Shown here piece by piece: positions 17,075-26,369 of a stretch of DNA of 64,000 bases. Source of the stretch: Hymenobacter canadensis (GTDB taxonomy: Bacteria > Bacteroidota > Bacteroidia > Cytophagales > Hymenobacteraceae). Position numbers and translations under genes: made by a program. The stretch is from positions 3,832,501 through 3,896,500 of the forward strand of contig NZ_CP114767.1 of assembly GCF_027359925.1 (NCBI RefSeq), written 5' to 3'. Under the pieces are notes generated by a model. The model was not told where the DNA came from and ran no database searches. It saw nothing but the letters and a program-made list of their open reading frames with translations. The first letter of the stretch is position 1. The number at the start of each line of letters is the position of its first letter.

Positions 17075-17541
17075 ACACAAAGTTTGTACGGCGAGTATTA
17101 CCAAGGATATTTCGGGGACGATCCGGCGTACTTCACCGCCAACCGGCCCGGGCTGGTGCGCCTGAAAAGCCACCTTAACTTCGACACCGATGCCAGCTGG
17201 GGCGACCTGACTGCTGTGGGCAAGTAATGCCGGCCAGTTTTTTCTGCTCGGAGGGCAGCGGCCGGCCCCTGAGCGTGCGGGCGCCAGCCCGGCAGGTGAG
17301 CCTGCTGGTTGCCTCCAACCCCAGCAAAGGCACTTTCGGCATCCTCATCAAGTAGCAGCAGCCCGGCAAGGGCATCCTGCAACTGCTGGATATACACGGC
17401 CGCCTCTGCTACCAGACTGACCTGCCGAGTGCCGCCGAGCAGCAAGTGCAACTACAGCTGCCCAACCTGGCAACCGGCGTTTATCTGCTGCGTCTCACCA
17501 CTGAAAGCGGCACCGCCACGCACAAAGTAGTGGTGGAATGA
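17075..17541 (+). pseudogene. remnant of a T9SS-secreted PA14-domain protein
   Basis: Two recognisable ends of one protein type survive with the middle missing. In frame 2, from 17081, SLYGEYYQGYFGDDPAYFTA reads as the start of a PA14 domain, then hits TAA at 17225. In frame 1, from about 17230 to 17541, a T9SS sorting domain is visible (LLVASNPSKGTFGILIK, then after an in-frame TAG at 17353, LLDIHGRLCYQT and LATGVYLLRLTT, ending at TGA). No signal peptide remains upstream. The simplest reading is a secreted multi-domain protein that lost its 5' end and centre by deletion and then gained stops. Confidence 0.75.
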
Positions 17542-17557
17542 CGGACTGGCACAGCCA

Positions 17558-17633
17558 GAAAAACAGGCGGGGCCGACGACCGGGTAACGGGGGAATATTC
17601 CCGCGCACCGGTTGTCGGCCCCGCCTGTTTTTC
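17558..17633. terminator. bidirectional inverted-repeat terminator
   Basis: Arms 17558-17577 and 17614-17633 (gaaaaacaggcggggccgac and its complement) form a 20-bp perfect stem, extended inward by imperfect pairing (gaccgg / ccggtt). A and T tracts on both sides allow termination both for the decayed plus-strand gene and for the GIN-domain gene on the minus strand. Confidence 0.75.
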
Positions 17634-17645
17634 CGGGTTGGTCCG

Positions 17646-18359
17646 CTACTCCTTGCGCACCCGGCCGGAGCCGGCAATCTTGCTGCTGACGGTGGCGCCG
17701 CCCCGCACGTACACGTCGCCGGAGCCGGCAATGCTGGCTTCCAGCGTGCGGCTGGCGTAGAGGCGGCCGGTGCCGGAGCCGCTGATGCGGATGGCGCTGG
17801 CTTCGGTGCGCAGCTCGGAGGCGCGCACGTTGCCGGAGCCGCTGATGCGGGCCTCATGCTGCGGGCAGAGGCCGGCCACCAGTATTTCGCCCGAGCCCGA
17901 CACCGCCGATTTCAACTCGCTGGCTGTGAGCTGGGGCAGCAGAATTCTGCCCGAGCCGCTGACCGCCAACGACAGCCGGGAAACCTTCACGGCCTCTTCG
18001 GCTTTGATCTGGCCGGAACCGCTCACGCCCAGCTCTGCAATGTCGGGCATGGTCACGTAGACCGTCACCGGGCCTTCGAGGTTGTCGCTCGACCACATTT
18101 TGCCGGTTTGCTGCTTGGTGCTGATGCGCAGGCGGCCGCCTTCCACCACGGTTTCGATGCGGGCCAGATCGGCGGTGGCAGCTTCCACTTCCACGCGCTG
18201 CGGGCTGCCCTGCCGCAACACCACTTTGGCCGAATTAGACAAACCCAGTTGGGTGAAGGCGGCCACCGCACGCACTTCGCGGCCGGGGGCGGCCAGTAGC
18301 AGCGCCGGCAGCACCAGCGCCAGCAGCATCGTCAGGGAAAAGTAACGGAAGGTTTTCAT
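17646..18359 (-). CDS. GIN domain (DUF2807) secreted protein
   Basis: 237 residues; start at MKTFRYFSLTMLLALVLP, which gives a signal peptide, though the open frame runs to 19121. The mature protein is a DUF2807/GIN 'head' domain: a right-handed beta-helix-like repeat with seven SGSG or AGSG turns (GVSGSGQI, AVSGSGRI, AVSGSGEI, RISGSGNV, RISGSGTG, SIAGSGDV, KIAGSGRV). Such proteins are abundant in Bacteroidota and thought to be periplasmic or surface; their function is unproven. It has a strong terminator just downstream. Confidence 0.85.
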   Translation of the reverse strand: MKTFRYFSLTMLLALVLPALLLAAPGREVRAVAAFTQLGLSNSAKVVLRQGSPQRVEVEAATADLARIETVVEGGRLRISTKQQTGKMWSSDNLEGPVTVYVTMPDIAELGVSGSGQIKAEEAVKVSRLSLAVSGSGRILLPQLTASELKSAVSGSGEILVAGLCPQHEARISGSGNVRASELRTEASAIRISGSGTGRLYASRTLEASIAGSGDVYVRGGATVSSKIAGSGRVRKE

Positions 18360-18638
18360 AAGCGCACGAGGCTGAAAGTGAAACATCTGGCCGGAAAGAT
18401 GGATGGCGCATCGCAACGGTTGCCTGGAGCCGTGCGGGCGTTGAAAAATAATTAGTGACCCGGCGGATAGGGGCGGGCCGGTGTGTCGTGCGGGCCATGG
18501 TGGCGGGCCGGTGTGCCCGGCTGCTCGTGGCACTGCCATAAAAAAACACCGCTCTCCAGGCAGCCGGAGGCGCTGTTTTTTGTGCAGCTTTGGGCAGCGG
18601 GCCGCGCTGCACCAACGCGCTGCCTGCCTGACCCAGCT

Positions 18639-19109
18639 ATGCATCCGCACGAACAGCTTCTGCACCGCTTCTACCAGGCCTTCCAGCGCCGTGACCATGC
18701 CGCCATGGCCGCCTGCTACCACCCCCAAGCTACCTTCGAGGATGCTGCGTTTCAGTTGCAGGGCGCCGACGTTGGGAAGATGTGGCGCATGCTCTGTGAG
18801 CGGGGCAAAGACCTGCGCCTCGCCTATAACGACATCAGCGCCGACGACCAGCACGGGGCCGCCACCTGGGATGCCCGCTACACGTTCTCGCAGACCGGCC
18901 GGGCGGTGCACAACCATATCCGCGCCCGCTTTACGTTCCAGGATGGCCTCATCCTCACGCACCATGACGAGTTCAGCTTCTGGCGCTGGTCGAGGCAGGC
19001 GCTGGGGCCGGTGGGCTGGCTGCTGGGCTGGTCGGGGTTTCTGCAGAACAAGGTGCGCAAATCGGCCGCGCAGGGGCTGGCGTCGTACCGGCCGCAGCTG
19101 AGCCAGTAA
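18639..19109 (+). CDS. SnoaL-like / NTF2-fold protein
   Basis: 156 residues from MHPHEQLLHRFYQAFQRRDH. The opening helix pattern (LLHRFYQAFQRRDHAAMAACYHPQATFEDAAF) and the closing strands (VHNHIRARFTFQDGLILTHHDEFSFWRW) are those of the SnoaL-like NTF2 fold, small cone-shaped proteins that bind or isomerise small molecules. The open frame extends to 18483 but the N-terminal helix fixes this ATG. It ends just before a 47-bp inverted repeat. Specific substrate unknown. Confidence 0.8.
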   Translation: MHPHEQLLHRFYQAFQRRDHAAMAACYHPQATFEDAAFQLQGADVGKMWRMLCERGKDLRLAYNDISADDQHGAATWDARYTFSQTGRAVHNHIRARFTFQDGLILTHHDEFSFWRWSRQALGPVGWLLGWSGFLQNKVRKSAAQGLASYRPQLSQ

Positions 19110-19111
19110 CC

Positions 19112-19240
19112 AGAACGTCATTCCGAGCGAAGGCGAAGCCGTAGTCGAGGAATCTCGCGTGCTGAGGTTGTAGTAGCATTATTTACTACACTAGCGAGAT
19201 TCCTCGACTACGGCTTCGCCTTCGCTCGGAATGACGTTCT
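19112..19240. repeat. 47-bp perfect inverted repeat (GTCATTCCGAG family)
   Basis: Arms 19112-19158 and 19194-19240 are exact reverse complements around a 35-base loop. The arm contains gtcattccgagcgaaggcga, a variant of the GTCATCCTGAG...CGAAGGA hairpins at 45713, 55231, 56836 and 58911. It fills the gap between convergent genes 18639-19109 and 19266-21320, and may act as a terminator although no T tract is present. Confidence 0.85.
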
Positions 19241-19265
19241 ACTCTTTTTCTCTCAACTACCGCGC

Positions 19266-21320
19266 TTACCAAATCGTCACACGGGCGGAGTCGGGGCGGT
19301 AGAGCTTGTCGGTGGGCTTCACGTTGAAGGCCTCGTAGAAAGCCGGCACGTCGGCGAAGGGGCCGTTGACGCGGTAGCTGGCCGGTGAGTGCACATCGGT
19401 GAGGATGCGCTGGGCTAGTACTTCGTCGCGCTGGTGGTTCTGCCAGCCCAAGGCGTAGCCCAGGAAGTAGCGCTGCGTGGGCGTCAGGCCCCCGATTTTC
19501 TCGTTTTTCTTGTACTGCTCGGTTTTCTTGAAGGCATCGAAGGCAATGACGATGCCGCCCAGATCGGCAATGTTTTCGCCGGCCGTGGCTTTGCCGTTGA
19601 TGTGCAGCGAGTCGAGCACTGTGTAGCCATTGAACTGGCGCACGATGCCGTTCACGCGCTGCTGGAAGGCGGCCCGGTCTTTCTTGCTCCACCAGTTGCG
19701 CAGGTTGCCGTTCTCATCGAACTGGCTGCCCTCGTCGTCGAAGCCGTGGGTCAGCTCGTGGCCGATGGTGCTGGCTCCCGCGTAGCCGTAGATGATGGCG
19801 TCGTCGGCGTCGGCGTCCTTGAGGCCGGGCACCGCGAAGATGGCGGCCGGCAACACGATTTCGTTGTTGCTGGGGTTGTAGTAGGCGTTATAGGTCTGCG
19901 GCGTCATGCTCCACTCGGTGCGGTCGACGGGCTTGCCCAGCTTGCTGAGCTCGTAGCGGTAGCGCCACTGGTTGGCGCGCATCATGTTGGCCGCGTAGGA
20001 GTCGCGCTTGATGTCCAGGGCCGAGTAGTCGCGCCATTTGGCGGGGTAGCCCACCTTCGGGGTGATTTTGGTGAGCTTCACCAGGGCTTTCTGCTTGGTG
20101 GAGTCGCTCATCCAGTCCAGGGCCTGAATATGCTCGCGGAAGGAGGCCACCACGTTCGTGGTCAGCTTTTCGTAGCGGGCCTTGGTTTCGGGCGTGAAAT
20201 ACTCTTTCACAAACAGCTGGCCCAGGGCCTCGCCCATGGCGCTTTCCTCGTCGTCGAGCACGCGCTTCCAGCGGGGACGCTGCTCTTTGCGGCCCTGCAG
20301 CACGGTGCCGTAGAAGCGGAAGTTCTCGTTGTCGAAGGGCGCGCTCAGGCGCTCGGCGTAGGTGTGCAGCAGCTGCCATTGCAGGTAGGCGCGCCAGTCT
20401 TCCACGGGGGCCGTGCGCAGCAGGCGGGCGGCTTCGCGGTAGAACTCCGGCTGGCCCACAATCACCGTATCCACATTGGCCATGCCGGCCTGCGTGAACC
20501 AGGTTTTCCAGTCGAGGCCGGGCGTGAGCTGGTTGAGCTGGGCCAGGGTCATCTTGTTGTAGTTGGCGTACGGGTCGCGCAGGGCTTCCAGCTTGCGCGA
20601 GGCCCCAGCCAGGGCCGTTTCCAGCTTCACCACCTGGACGCTGTGGCGCTGGGCGGTGGCGGCGTCTTCGCCCATCAGCCCCAGCATCTTGGCCACGTGC
20701 GTGCCGTACTCTTTGCGGATGTTGGCGGTGCGGGCGTCCTTGTTGAAGTAGTAGTCGCGGTTGGGCAAGCCCAGGCCGGCCTGGTACAGATACAGCGCCA
20801 TCTTCTCGCTGTTTTTAGCGTCCTGCGCCACGTAGGGGCCCACCAGCGCATTCACGTTCAGCGGAATCAGGCGGGCCATGGCGGCCTGCACATCGGCGGG
20901 CGTGCGCAGGGCGGCCAGGCGGTCCAGCTCGGCTTTGAGCGGCGCCAGGCCCTGCTGGTCGATGGCCACGGAGTCCATGCCGGTGGCCCAGAAGTCGCCG
21001 ATTTTCTGCTGGGTGGTGCCGGCGGCGGCGTTGGCTTTGGCGGCTTCCTGGTTGAGGGCGCGCAGGCGGGCATACACCTCGTTCTGTACTTCCTTTCCAA
21101 TGCCCCAGCTGCTTTCTGAGGCCGGAATGGGGTGCTGCTTCAGCCAGCCGCCGTTGGCGTACTGAAAGAAGTCGTCGCCGGGGCGCACGGTGGTGTCGAG
21201 GTTGGCTTGCAGCAGGTCGGGCTGGGCGCTGCCCGATTTGGTGCCGGAGTTGCAGCCGGCCAGGGCCAGCAGCAGGGCCGGGGCGGCCAGCCAGCGGCGC
21301 GAAGAGGAAAGGAGGGTCAT
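19266..21320 (-). CDS. M13-family metallopeptidase (neprilysin-like) lipoprotein
   Basis: 684 residues. Lipobox LLLALAGC at the N-terminus suggests a lipoprotein. The M13_N domain begins at DTTVRPGDDFFQYANGGWL, a strong family signature. The catalytic domain has substrate-binding YNAYYNPSNNEIVLP, zinc site HELTH (His521, Glu522, His525) in TIGHELTHGFDDEG, and third ligand Glu582 in GENIADLGGI. It ends with a C-terminal region YRVNGPFADVPAFYEAFNVKP typical of PepO/neprilysin, but with W as the last residue. The enzyme should cleave short peptides in the periplasm or at the surface. It stands alone between inverted repeats. Confidence 0.93.
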   Translation of the reverse strand: MTLLSSSRRWLAAPALLLALAGCNSGTKSGSAQPDLLQANLDTTVRPGDDFFQYANGGWLKQHPIPASESSWGIGKEVQNEVYARLRALNQEAAKANAAAGTTQQKIGDFWATGMDSVAIDQQGLAPLKAELDRLAALRTPADVQAAMARLIPLNVNALVGPYVAQDAKNSEKMALYLYQAGLGLPNRDYYFNKDARTANIRKEYGTHVAKMLGLMGEDAATAQRHSVQVVKLETALAGASRKLEALRDPYANYNKMTLAQLNQLTPGLDWKTWFTQAGMANVDTVIVGQPEFYREAARLLRTAPVEDWRAYLQWQLLHTYAERLSAPFDNENFRFYGTVLQGRKEQRPRWKRVLDDEESAMGEALGQLFVKEYFTPETKARYEKLTTNVVASFREHIQALDWMSDSTKQKALVKLTKITPKVGYPAKWRDYSALDIKRDSYAANMMRANQWRYRYELSKLGKPVDRTEWSMTPQTYNAYYNPSNNEIVLPAAIFAVPGLKDADADDAIIYGYAGASTIGHELTHGFDDEGSQFDENGNLRNWWSKKDRAAFQQRVNGIVRQFNGYTVLDSLHINGKATAGENIADLGGIVIAFDAFKKTEQYKKNEKIGGLTPTQRYFLGYALGWQNHQRDEVLAQRILTDVHSPASYRVNGPFADVPAFYEAFNVKPTDKLYRPDSARVTIW

Positions 21321-21350
21321 GAATAACGAGGGTTGAAATCAATTGCGGAC

Positions 21351-21387
21351 GCAACCTAACAGTTCTGCCAAAGACCTGTTAGGTTGC
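21351..21387. repeat. 12-bp hairpin just upstream of a start codon
   Basis: Arms gcaacctaacag (21351-21362) and ctgttaggttgc (21376-21387) form a perfect 12-bp stem ending 4 bases before the ATG at 21392. It would cover the ribosome-binding region of that gene, or it may be another dispersed palindrome. Confidence 0.6.
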
Positions 21388-21391
21388 AGCT

Positions 21392-21829
21392 ATGCCAACA
21401 AAATTTCTGCTGCTGCTCAACTTCGCGCTGGCCGCCTACCTCACGGGCCTCATCTGGACGGTGCAGCTCGTGCATTATCCCGGTTTCGCCTACGTGGCAC
21501 CCGAGAAGTTCGCAGCCTTCCACCAGCACCACACCCGCAACATGAGCTTCGTGGTACTGGCGCCGATGGTGCTGGAGCTGGGGCTGGCCGCGTGGCTGGG
21601 CTGGCAGGGCCGCAGCGCGCTGGGCGCGGCCGGCTGGTGGGCGCTGGCGCTGGTACTGCTCATCTGGGCGGCCACGTTCTTCATCTCCGTACCATTCCAC
21701 AACCGCCTCGCCGCCGACGGCTACAGCTACGTCACCATCGACGGGCTGGTGCGCACCAACTGGATCCGCACCGTGGCCTGGACCCTGCGCAGCGGCCTGC
21801 TGGGCTGGCTGCTCTGGAAAATATTGTAG
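21392..21829 (+). CDS. small integral membrane protein, hypothetical
   Basis: 145 residues with four predicted helices: LLLLNFALAAYLTGLIWTVQ, SFVVLAPMVLELGLAAWLGW, AGWWALALVLLIWAATFFIS and a C-terminal LLGWLLWKIL. Conserved-looking polar residues lie between them (HYPGFAYV, FHQHHTRNMS, VPFHNRLA, TNWIRT), and several His residues could bind metal or haem, which is speculation. No family is named with confidence. It lies between the hairpin at 21351 and a cluster of REP hairpins. Confidence 0.7.
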   Translation: MPTKFLLLLNFALAAYLTGLIWTVQLVHYPGFAYVAPEKFAAFHQHHTRNMSFVVLAPMVLELGLAAWLGWQGRSALGAAGWWALALVLLIWAATFFISVPFHNRLAADGYSYVTIDGLVRTNWIRTVAWTLRSGLLGWLLWKIL

Positions 21830-21874
21830 CGCGAAGCCTTTGCTTCGCGTATCGTTGCATAGTGGGGCGGCGCG

Positions 21875-22030
21875 GGCGTCCCAGGGCTGAAGCCCTGGGC
21901 TAGTCAGCGGAACGGCCAACGGACCATAGAAGCCTTCCGAGTCGCAGGGCTGAAGCCCTGGGCTAGTCAGCGGAACAGCCAACGAACCATAGCGGCCCTC
22001 CGTAGCCCAGGGCTTCAGCCCTGGGGCACC
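21875..22030. repeat. REP-like hairpin cluster, three units
   Basis: Two direct units of cccagggctgaagccctggg followed by ctagtcagcgg (21879-21910 and 21944-21973, the second slightly degenerate) face an inverted unit gtagcccagggcttcagccc at 22002-22025. On the strand where the hairpin reads cccagggcttcag, the 5' flank is CTAG in the first two and GTAG in the third. The same units surround the RAYT gene at 49489. Just upstream (21830-21856) is half of another family, gcgcgaagcctttgcttcgcg. Confidence 0.85.
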
Positions 22031-22080
22031 CACGCCGCCCCAACAGCACACCAGTCATCAACTCATCAGCACCTCAACCC

Positions 22081-22488
22081 ATGCTGCCTGCCGCCGCCGA
22101 CTTCCTGCCCGAACTCCAGTTCCAGACCAGCCGCAGCAGCGGGCCCGGCGGGCAGAACGTGAACAAGGTGGAAAGCCGCGTGGAGCTGCGCTTCCGACTG
22201 CTGGAGTCGCAGCTGCTCACCGACGAGCAGAAGCAGACGCTGCAGCAGAAGCTGGCCTCCAAGCTCACGTTGGAGGGCGAGCTGCTGGTGGTGGCGCAGG
22301 AAGACCGCAGCCAGCTGCGCAACAAGGAAACCGCGCTGCAGAAGTTTCATGAGCTGCTAACCAAAGCCCTGCACAAGCCCAAAGCGCGCAAAGCCACCAA
22401 GCCCAGCAAAGGCGCCGTGCGCCAGCGCCTGGAGTCCAAGAAGAAGCACGGCGACAAGAAAACCAACCGCGGCCGGGTGGATTTTTAG
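22081..22488 (+). CDS. arfB: ribosome-rescue peptidyl-tRNA hydrolase ArfB
   Basis: 135 residues, the usual length of ArfB (YaeJ). The release-factor GGQ motif is at residues 23-25 in SSGPGGQNVNKVESRVELRF, and the C-terminal tail is strongly basic (KARKATKPSKGAVRQRLESK, KKHGDKKTNRGR), which in ArfB enters the empty mRNA channel. It frees ribosomes stalled on broken mRNAs by hydrolysing the peptidyl-tRNA. Monocistronic, bounded by REP hairpins upstream and a TTGTCAGTTG-type repeat downstream. Confidence 0.95.
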   Translation: MLPAAADFLPELQFQTSRSSGPGGQNVNKVESRVELRFRLLESQLLTDEQKQTLQQKLASKLTLEGELLVVAQEDRSQLRNKETALQKFHELLTKALHKPKARKATKPSKGAVRQRLESKKKHGDKKTNRGRVDF

Positions 22489-22581
22489 TTGTCAGTTGCT
22501 AGTTGTCAGTTGTTAGTGCTTTTATAATTTGATCAGGTTGAGCACTGACAACTGACAACTGACAACTAAGCACTAACAACT
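22487..22581. repeat. TTGTCAGTTG-type inverted repeat
   Basis: Iterations of agttgtcagttg on the left face iterations of caactgacaact on the right around an AT-rich loop (tttataatttgatcaggttg). It begins within the last codon of arfB. Related copies lie at 43845-43927 and 63875-63985. It separates convergent arfB and corA. Confidence 0.8.
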
Positions 22582-22588
22582 AATCATC

Positions 22589-23506
22589 TCAGATCCAGCC
22601 TTTGCGCTTGAACCACACGTAAATCCCCACCGAAATAACCACCATCGACAGGATGGAAACCGGGTAGCCCAGTTTCCAGGTCAGCTCGGGCATGTAGTTG
22701 AAATTCATGCCGTAGATGCCGGCAATGAAGGTGAGGGGCAGGAAAAACGCCGAAAACACCGTCAGTACCCGCATGGCCTCGTTGGTGCGCTGCGACGAGA
22801 GCGAGAGGTACAGGTTCATGAGGTTGGTGGCGCCGCCGTCGAGCTGTTGGTACATGGTTTCCACCTTCACCTGCAGGTCCTGGGTGTCCTGCAGCAGCGT
22901 ATCGTCCGTGACGGAGGTGGCAAGCTGCCGGCGCAGCATCGTCAGGATGTCGCGCGTGAGGAGCAGCAGCTGCTTGGCGGCGGAGGCCTTGCGCTTCAGG
23001 AAATACAGGCCCTGCAGGGCGTTGGGCACTTCCTGCTTCAGAAAGATTTCCGCCTCGTAGTCGTCCAGTTCCCGCGTGAGCCGGAGGGCGGGCTGCATGT
23101 AGCTGTTGAGGGCGTAGCGCACCAGATGAAAGGCCACTTCGGCAGGCGTGTTGCACTCTTGGCCCGGGGCGCGGGCCACCCGTTTCAGCTCGTTCAGCAC
23201 CGGGTGCGGCAGCCGGTGCACCGTAATCAGGTAGTCGGCGGCGTAGAACACGGCAATCTTGGTGCTCAGCTCCTGAATGGTGTCGGCCTCGTTGGTTTTG
23301 GGCGGGTTGAACACCCGCAGAATCACGAAGCTCAGGCCGTGCGTGGCCTCGAACTTGGGCAGGTGGGTGGGCTCCAGACAGTCGCGCACCAGCGAGTCGG
23401 GTAGGTCGTACTGCGCGGCCACGGCCTGCAGCTCGGCCACGGTAGGGCTGGTGATGTCCAGCCAGGAAAAGTTGGATTCCTGACGGGTGAGAAGTTGTTC
23501 GGTCAT
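22589..23506 (-). CDS. corA: CorA-family magnesium transporter
   Basis: 305 residues from MTEQLLTRQESNFSW; the frame can be opened 18 bases earlier only with TTG. A large cytoplasmic alpha/beta domain and long helices come first, and the C-terminus has two membrane helices with the family signature YGMNFNYMP between them (VFSAFFLPLTFIAGIYGMNF, then YPVSILSMVVISVGIYVWF) and a basic end (KRKGWI). CorA forms a pentamer carrying Mg2+, and some members move Co2+, Ni2+ or Zn2+. It lies directly downstream of mgtE on the same strand, with a repeat of about 90 bases between them. Confidence 0.93.
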   Translation of the reverse strand: MTEQLLTRQESNFSWLDITSPTVAELQAVAAQYDLPDSLVRDCLEPTHLPKFEATHGLSFVILRVFNPPKTNEADTIQELSTKIAVFYAADYLITVHRLPHPVLNELKRVARAPGQECNTPAEVAFHLVRYALNSYMQPALRLTRELDDYEAEIFLKQEVPNALQGLYFLKRKASAAKQLLLLTRDILTMLRRQLATSVTDDTLLQDTQDLQVKVETMYQQLDGGATNLMNLYLSLSSQRTNEAMRVLTVFSAFFLPLTFIAGIYGMNFNYMPELTWKLGYPVSILSMVVISVGIYVWFKRKGWI

Positions 23507-23542
23507 GGGCGGCGCGGTTGGCAACAGGTCCTGTAACGCGAA

Positions 23543-23633
23543 AATCCGTTTCGCGACGAGTAACGCGAGTATCTACGCGTTGGCGCAGGCGGCACGGAGC
23601 CGGATACTGGCGTTACTCGTTGCGAAACGGATT
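23543..23633. repeat. GCGAAA-type inverted repeat between mgtE and corA
   Basis: Arms 23543-23566 and 23610-23633 (aatccgtttcgcgacgagta and complement) pair over 24 bp with one mismatch. It belongs to the GTAACGCGAA / TTCGCGTTAC group also seen at 31293-31379 and 47238-47407. The middle (gagtatctacgcg / cggatac) adds further pairing. Confidence 0.75.
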
Positions 23634-23661
23634 GGCTTGTACGCAAAGCCCGCGCTGTGCG

Positions 23662-25047
<1,386 letters not shown>

Positions 25048-25371
25048 GTAACGAAGAGGGTGTGTCTCGCTAGGCAGGAGGGTTAGTGACAAAAAAGCCC
25101 GCAAAAATAGCCATTCCTGCTTTCAGGACGCAGACAATGGCAATTAATAATCCACTCTCAGGGTGCCGGCTCCCACAGAAGCACCATTGCAGGCCGCCGC
25201 AACGCTTTTACTACCGATTCATACGGTATGCCGAACTCGCAGCGGGTGTAGCGCCTGAGGCCGCTACACCCGTTTGCGCCGTGCAGAAGTTGCCGCAAAC
25301 ACTTCTGCACGGCGAGCGGTAGCAAATCAGGGGGGTACTTGTACATTTGGGCCCGCTTCTTCGCGCTTTCT
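25048..25371. other. intergenic region with two hairpins
   Basis: Divergent gap between mgtE and the cyanophycinase gene. It holds an 11-bp stem (25243-25253 / 25262-25272, cgggtgtagcg) and a 13-bp stem (25278-25290 / 25301-25313, gccgtgcagaagt), 5 bases apart. A promoter element for the rightward gene follows at 25342. No ORF or tRNA is seen. The hairpins carry no T tract, so their role is open. Confidence 0.6.
25342..25349 (+). promoter_or_regulatory. candidate Bacteroidota -7 element
   Basis: TACATTTG matches the Bacteroidota -7 consensus TAnnTTTG exactly and lies 23 bases before the ATG at 25372. No convincing TTTG -33 box is visible at the usual 19-20 base spacing. If real, transcription would start near 25356, which rules out the upstream TTG start at 25339. 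Confidence 0.4.
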
Positions 25372-26202
25372 ATGCCTCACCAGACGCCTGCCGCCCCTCC
25401 GCTCGGCACCCTCGTTGCCCTCGGCGGCGGCGACGACGACGCCATGCTGGCCCTGCTCTGCGACCTGCTGCCGAGCCACGCCACCACCGTCGAAATAGTG
25501 ACCGTGGCCTCCCGCGACGACACCCGCTCCGGCCGCGCCTACGAGCGGGCCCTGCGCGAGCTGGGCTGCACCAGTGCCCGCCACCTGCGCATCAGCGAGC
25601 AGCACCCGGCCGATGCCCCCGACACGCTGCGCCGCCTGCGCCACGCCGGCCTCGTGTTTTTCAGCGGCGGCGACCAGGAGCGCATCACCGACTTTCTGCA
25701 TAACACCGAGTTTGCGCGGGTGCTGCACGAGCGGTACTACCACGACGCCACCTTCATCATTGCGGGCACCAGCGCCGGTGCGGCCGTGCTGCCCGAGTAT
25801 ATGATAGTGGATGGCCACGGCTGGCGCGCCCTGCGCAAGGGCGGCATGCAAACCAGCGCCGGCCTGGGTTTGCTGCCCCAGCTGCTCATCGACCAGCACT
25901 TTGTGGAGCGAGGCCGCTTCGGGCGGCTGGCCCACGCGCTACTGGCCCACCCCATGTGCCTGGGCTTGGGTCTGGCCGAAGAAACCGGCATCATCATCCG
26001 GGGCGGCACCGAGGCCGAGGTGTTCGGCGACGGCGTGGTGATGGTAGTGGACGGGCGCCAGTTGCATGGCAACAACCTGGGCCGCATCGGGCGCGGCGAG
26101 CCGGTGAGCGGGCAGGATCTGCGGGTGCATCTGCTGGTGGCCGGCCAGCGCCTGCAGCTGCAAAGCAGGCGGGTAGTGGGGGAGGAGCCGGACACAAGGT
26201 GA
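25372..26202 (+). CDS. cphB: cyanophycinase (peptidase S51 family)
   Basis: 276 residues from ATG at 25372. Family features: GTLVALGGGDDDAM at the N-terminus, VFFSGGDQERITDFL, the nucleophile elbow IIAGTSAGAAVLPE with Ser134, and LLPQLLIDQHFVERGRFGRL, a cyanophycinase signature, followed by GLAEETGIII and FGDGVVMVVDG. Cyanophycinase is a serine-type exopeptidase that cuts the Asp-Arg polymer cyanophycin to dipeptides. No cyanophycin synthetase is in the window, so the enzyme may act on imported or other beta-linked dipeptides. The symbol is by family only. Confidence 0.88.
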   Translation: MPHQTPAAPPLGTLVALGGGDDDAMLALLCDLLPSHATTVEIVTVASRDDTRSGRAYERALRELGCTSARHLRISEQHPADAPDTLRRLRHAGLVFFSGGDQERITDFLHNTEFARVLHERYYHDATFIIAGTSAGAAVLPEYMIVDGHGWRALRKGGMQTSAGLGLLPQLLIDQHFVERGRFGRLAHALLAHPMCLGLGLAEETGIIIRGGTEAEVFGDGVVMVVDGRQLHGNNLGRIGRGEPVSGQDLRVHLLVAGQRLQLQSRRVVGEEPDTR

Positions 26203-26369
26203 GCTTCAACTCACCATATTTGCACGCCGCCGGCCGCACGCTAAAATTTCCGGGCTTTCCTGTTCGTTCTGCTGCCCATAACAAATAGTCGGCAAGCCGA
26301 CTAACCAAGCATTTTTCTCCCTACATTTAAGCCACGACAACCCCAAATTCTCACCTTTCTCACTTTTTT

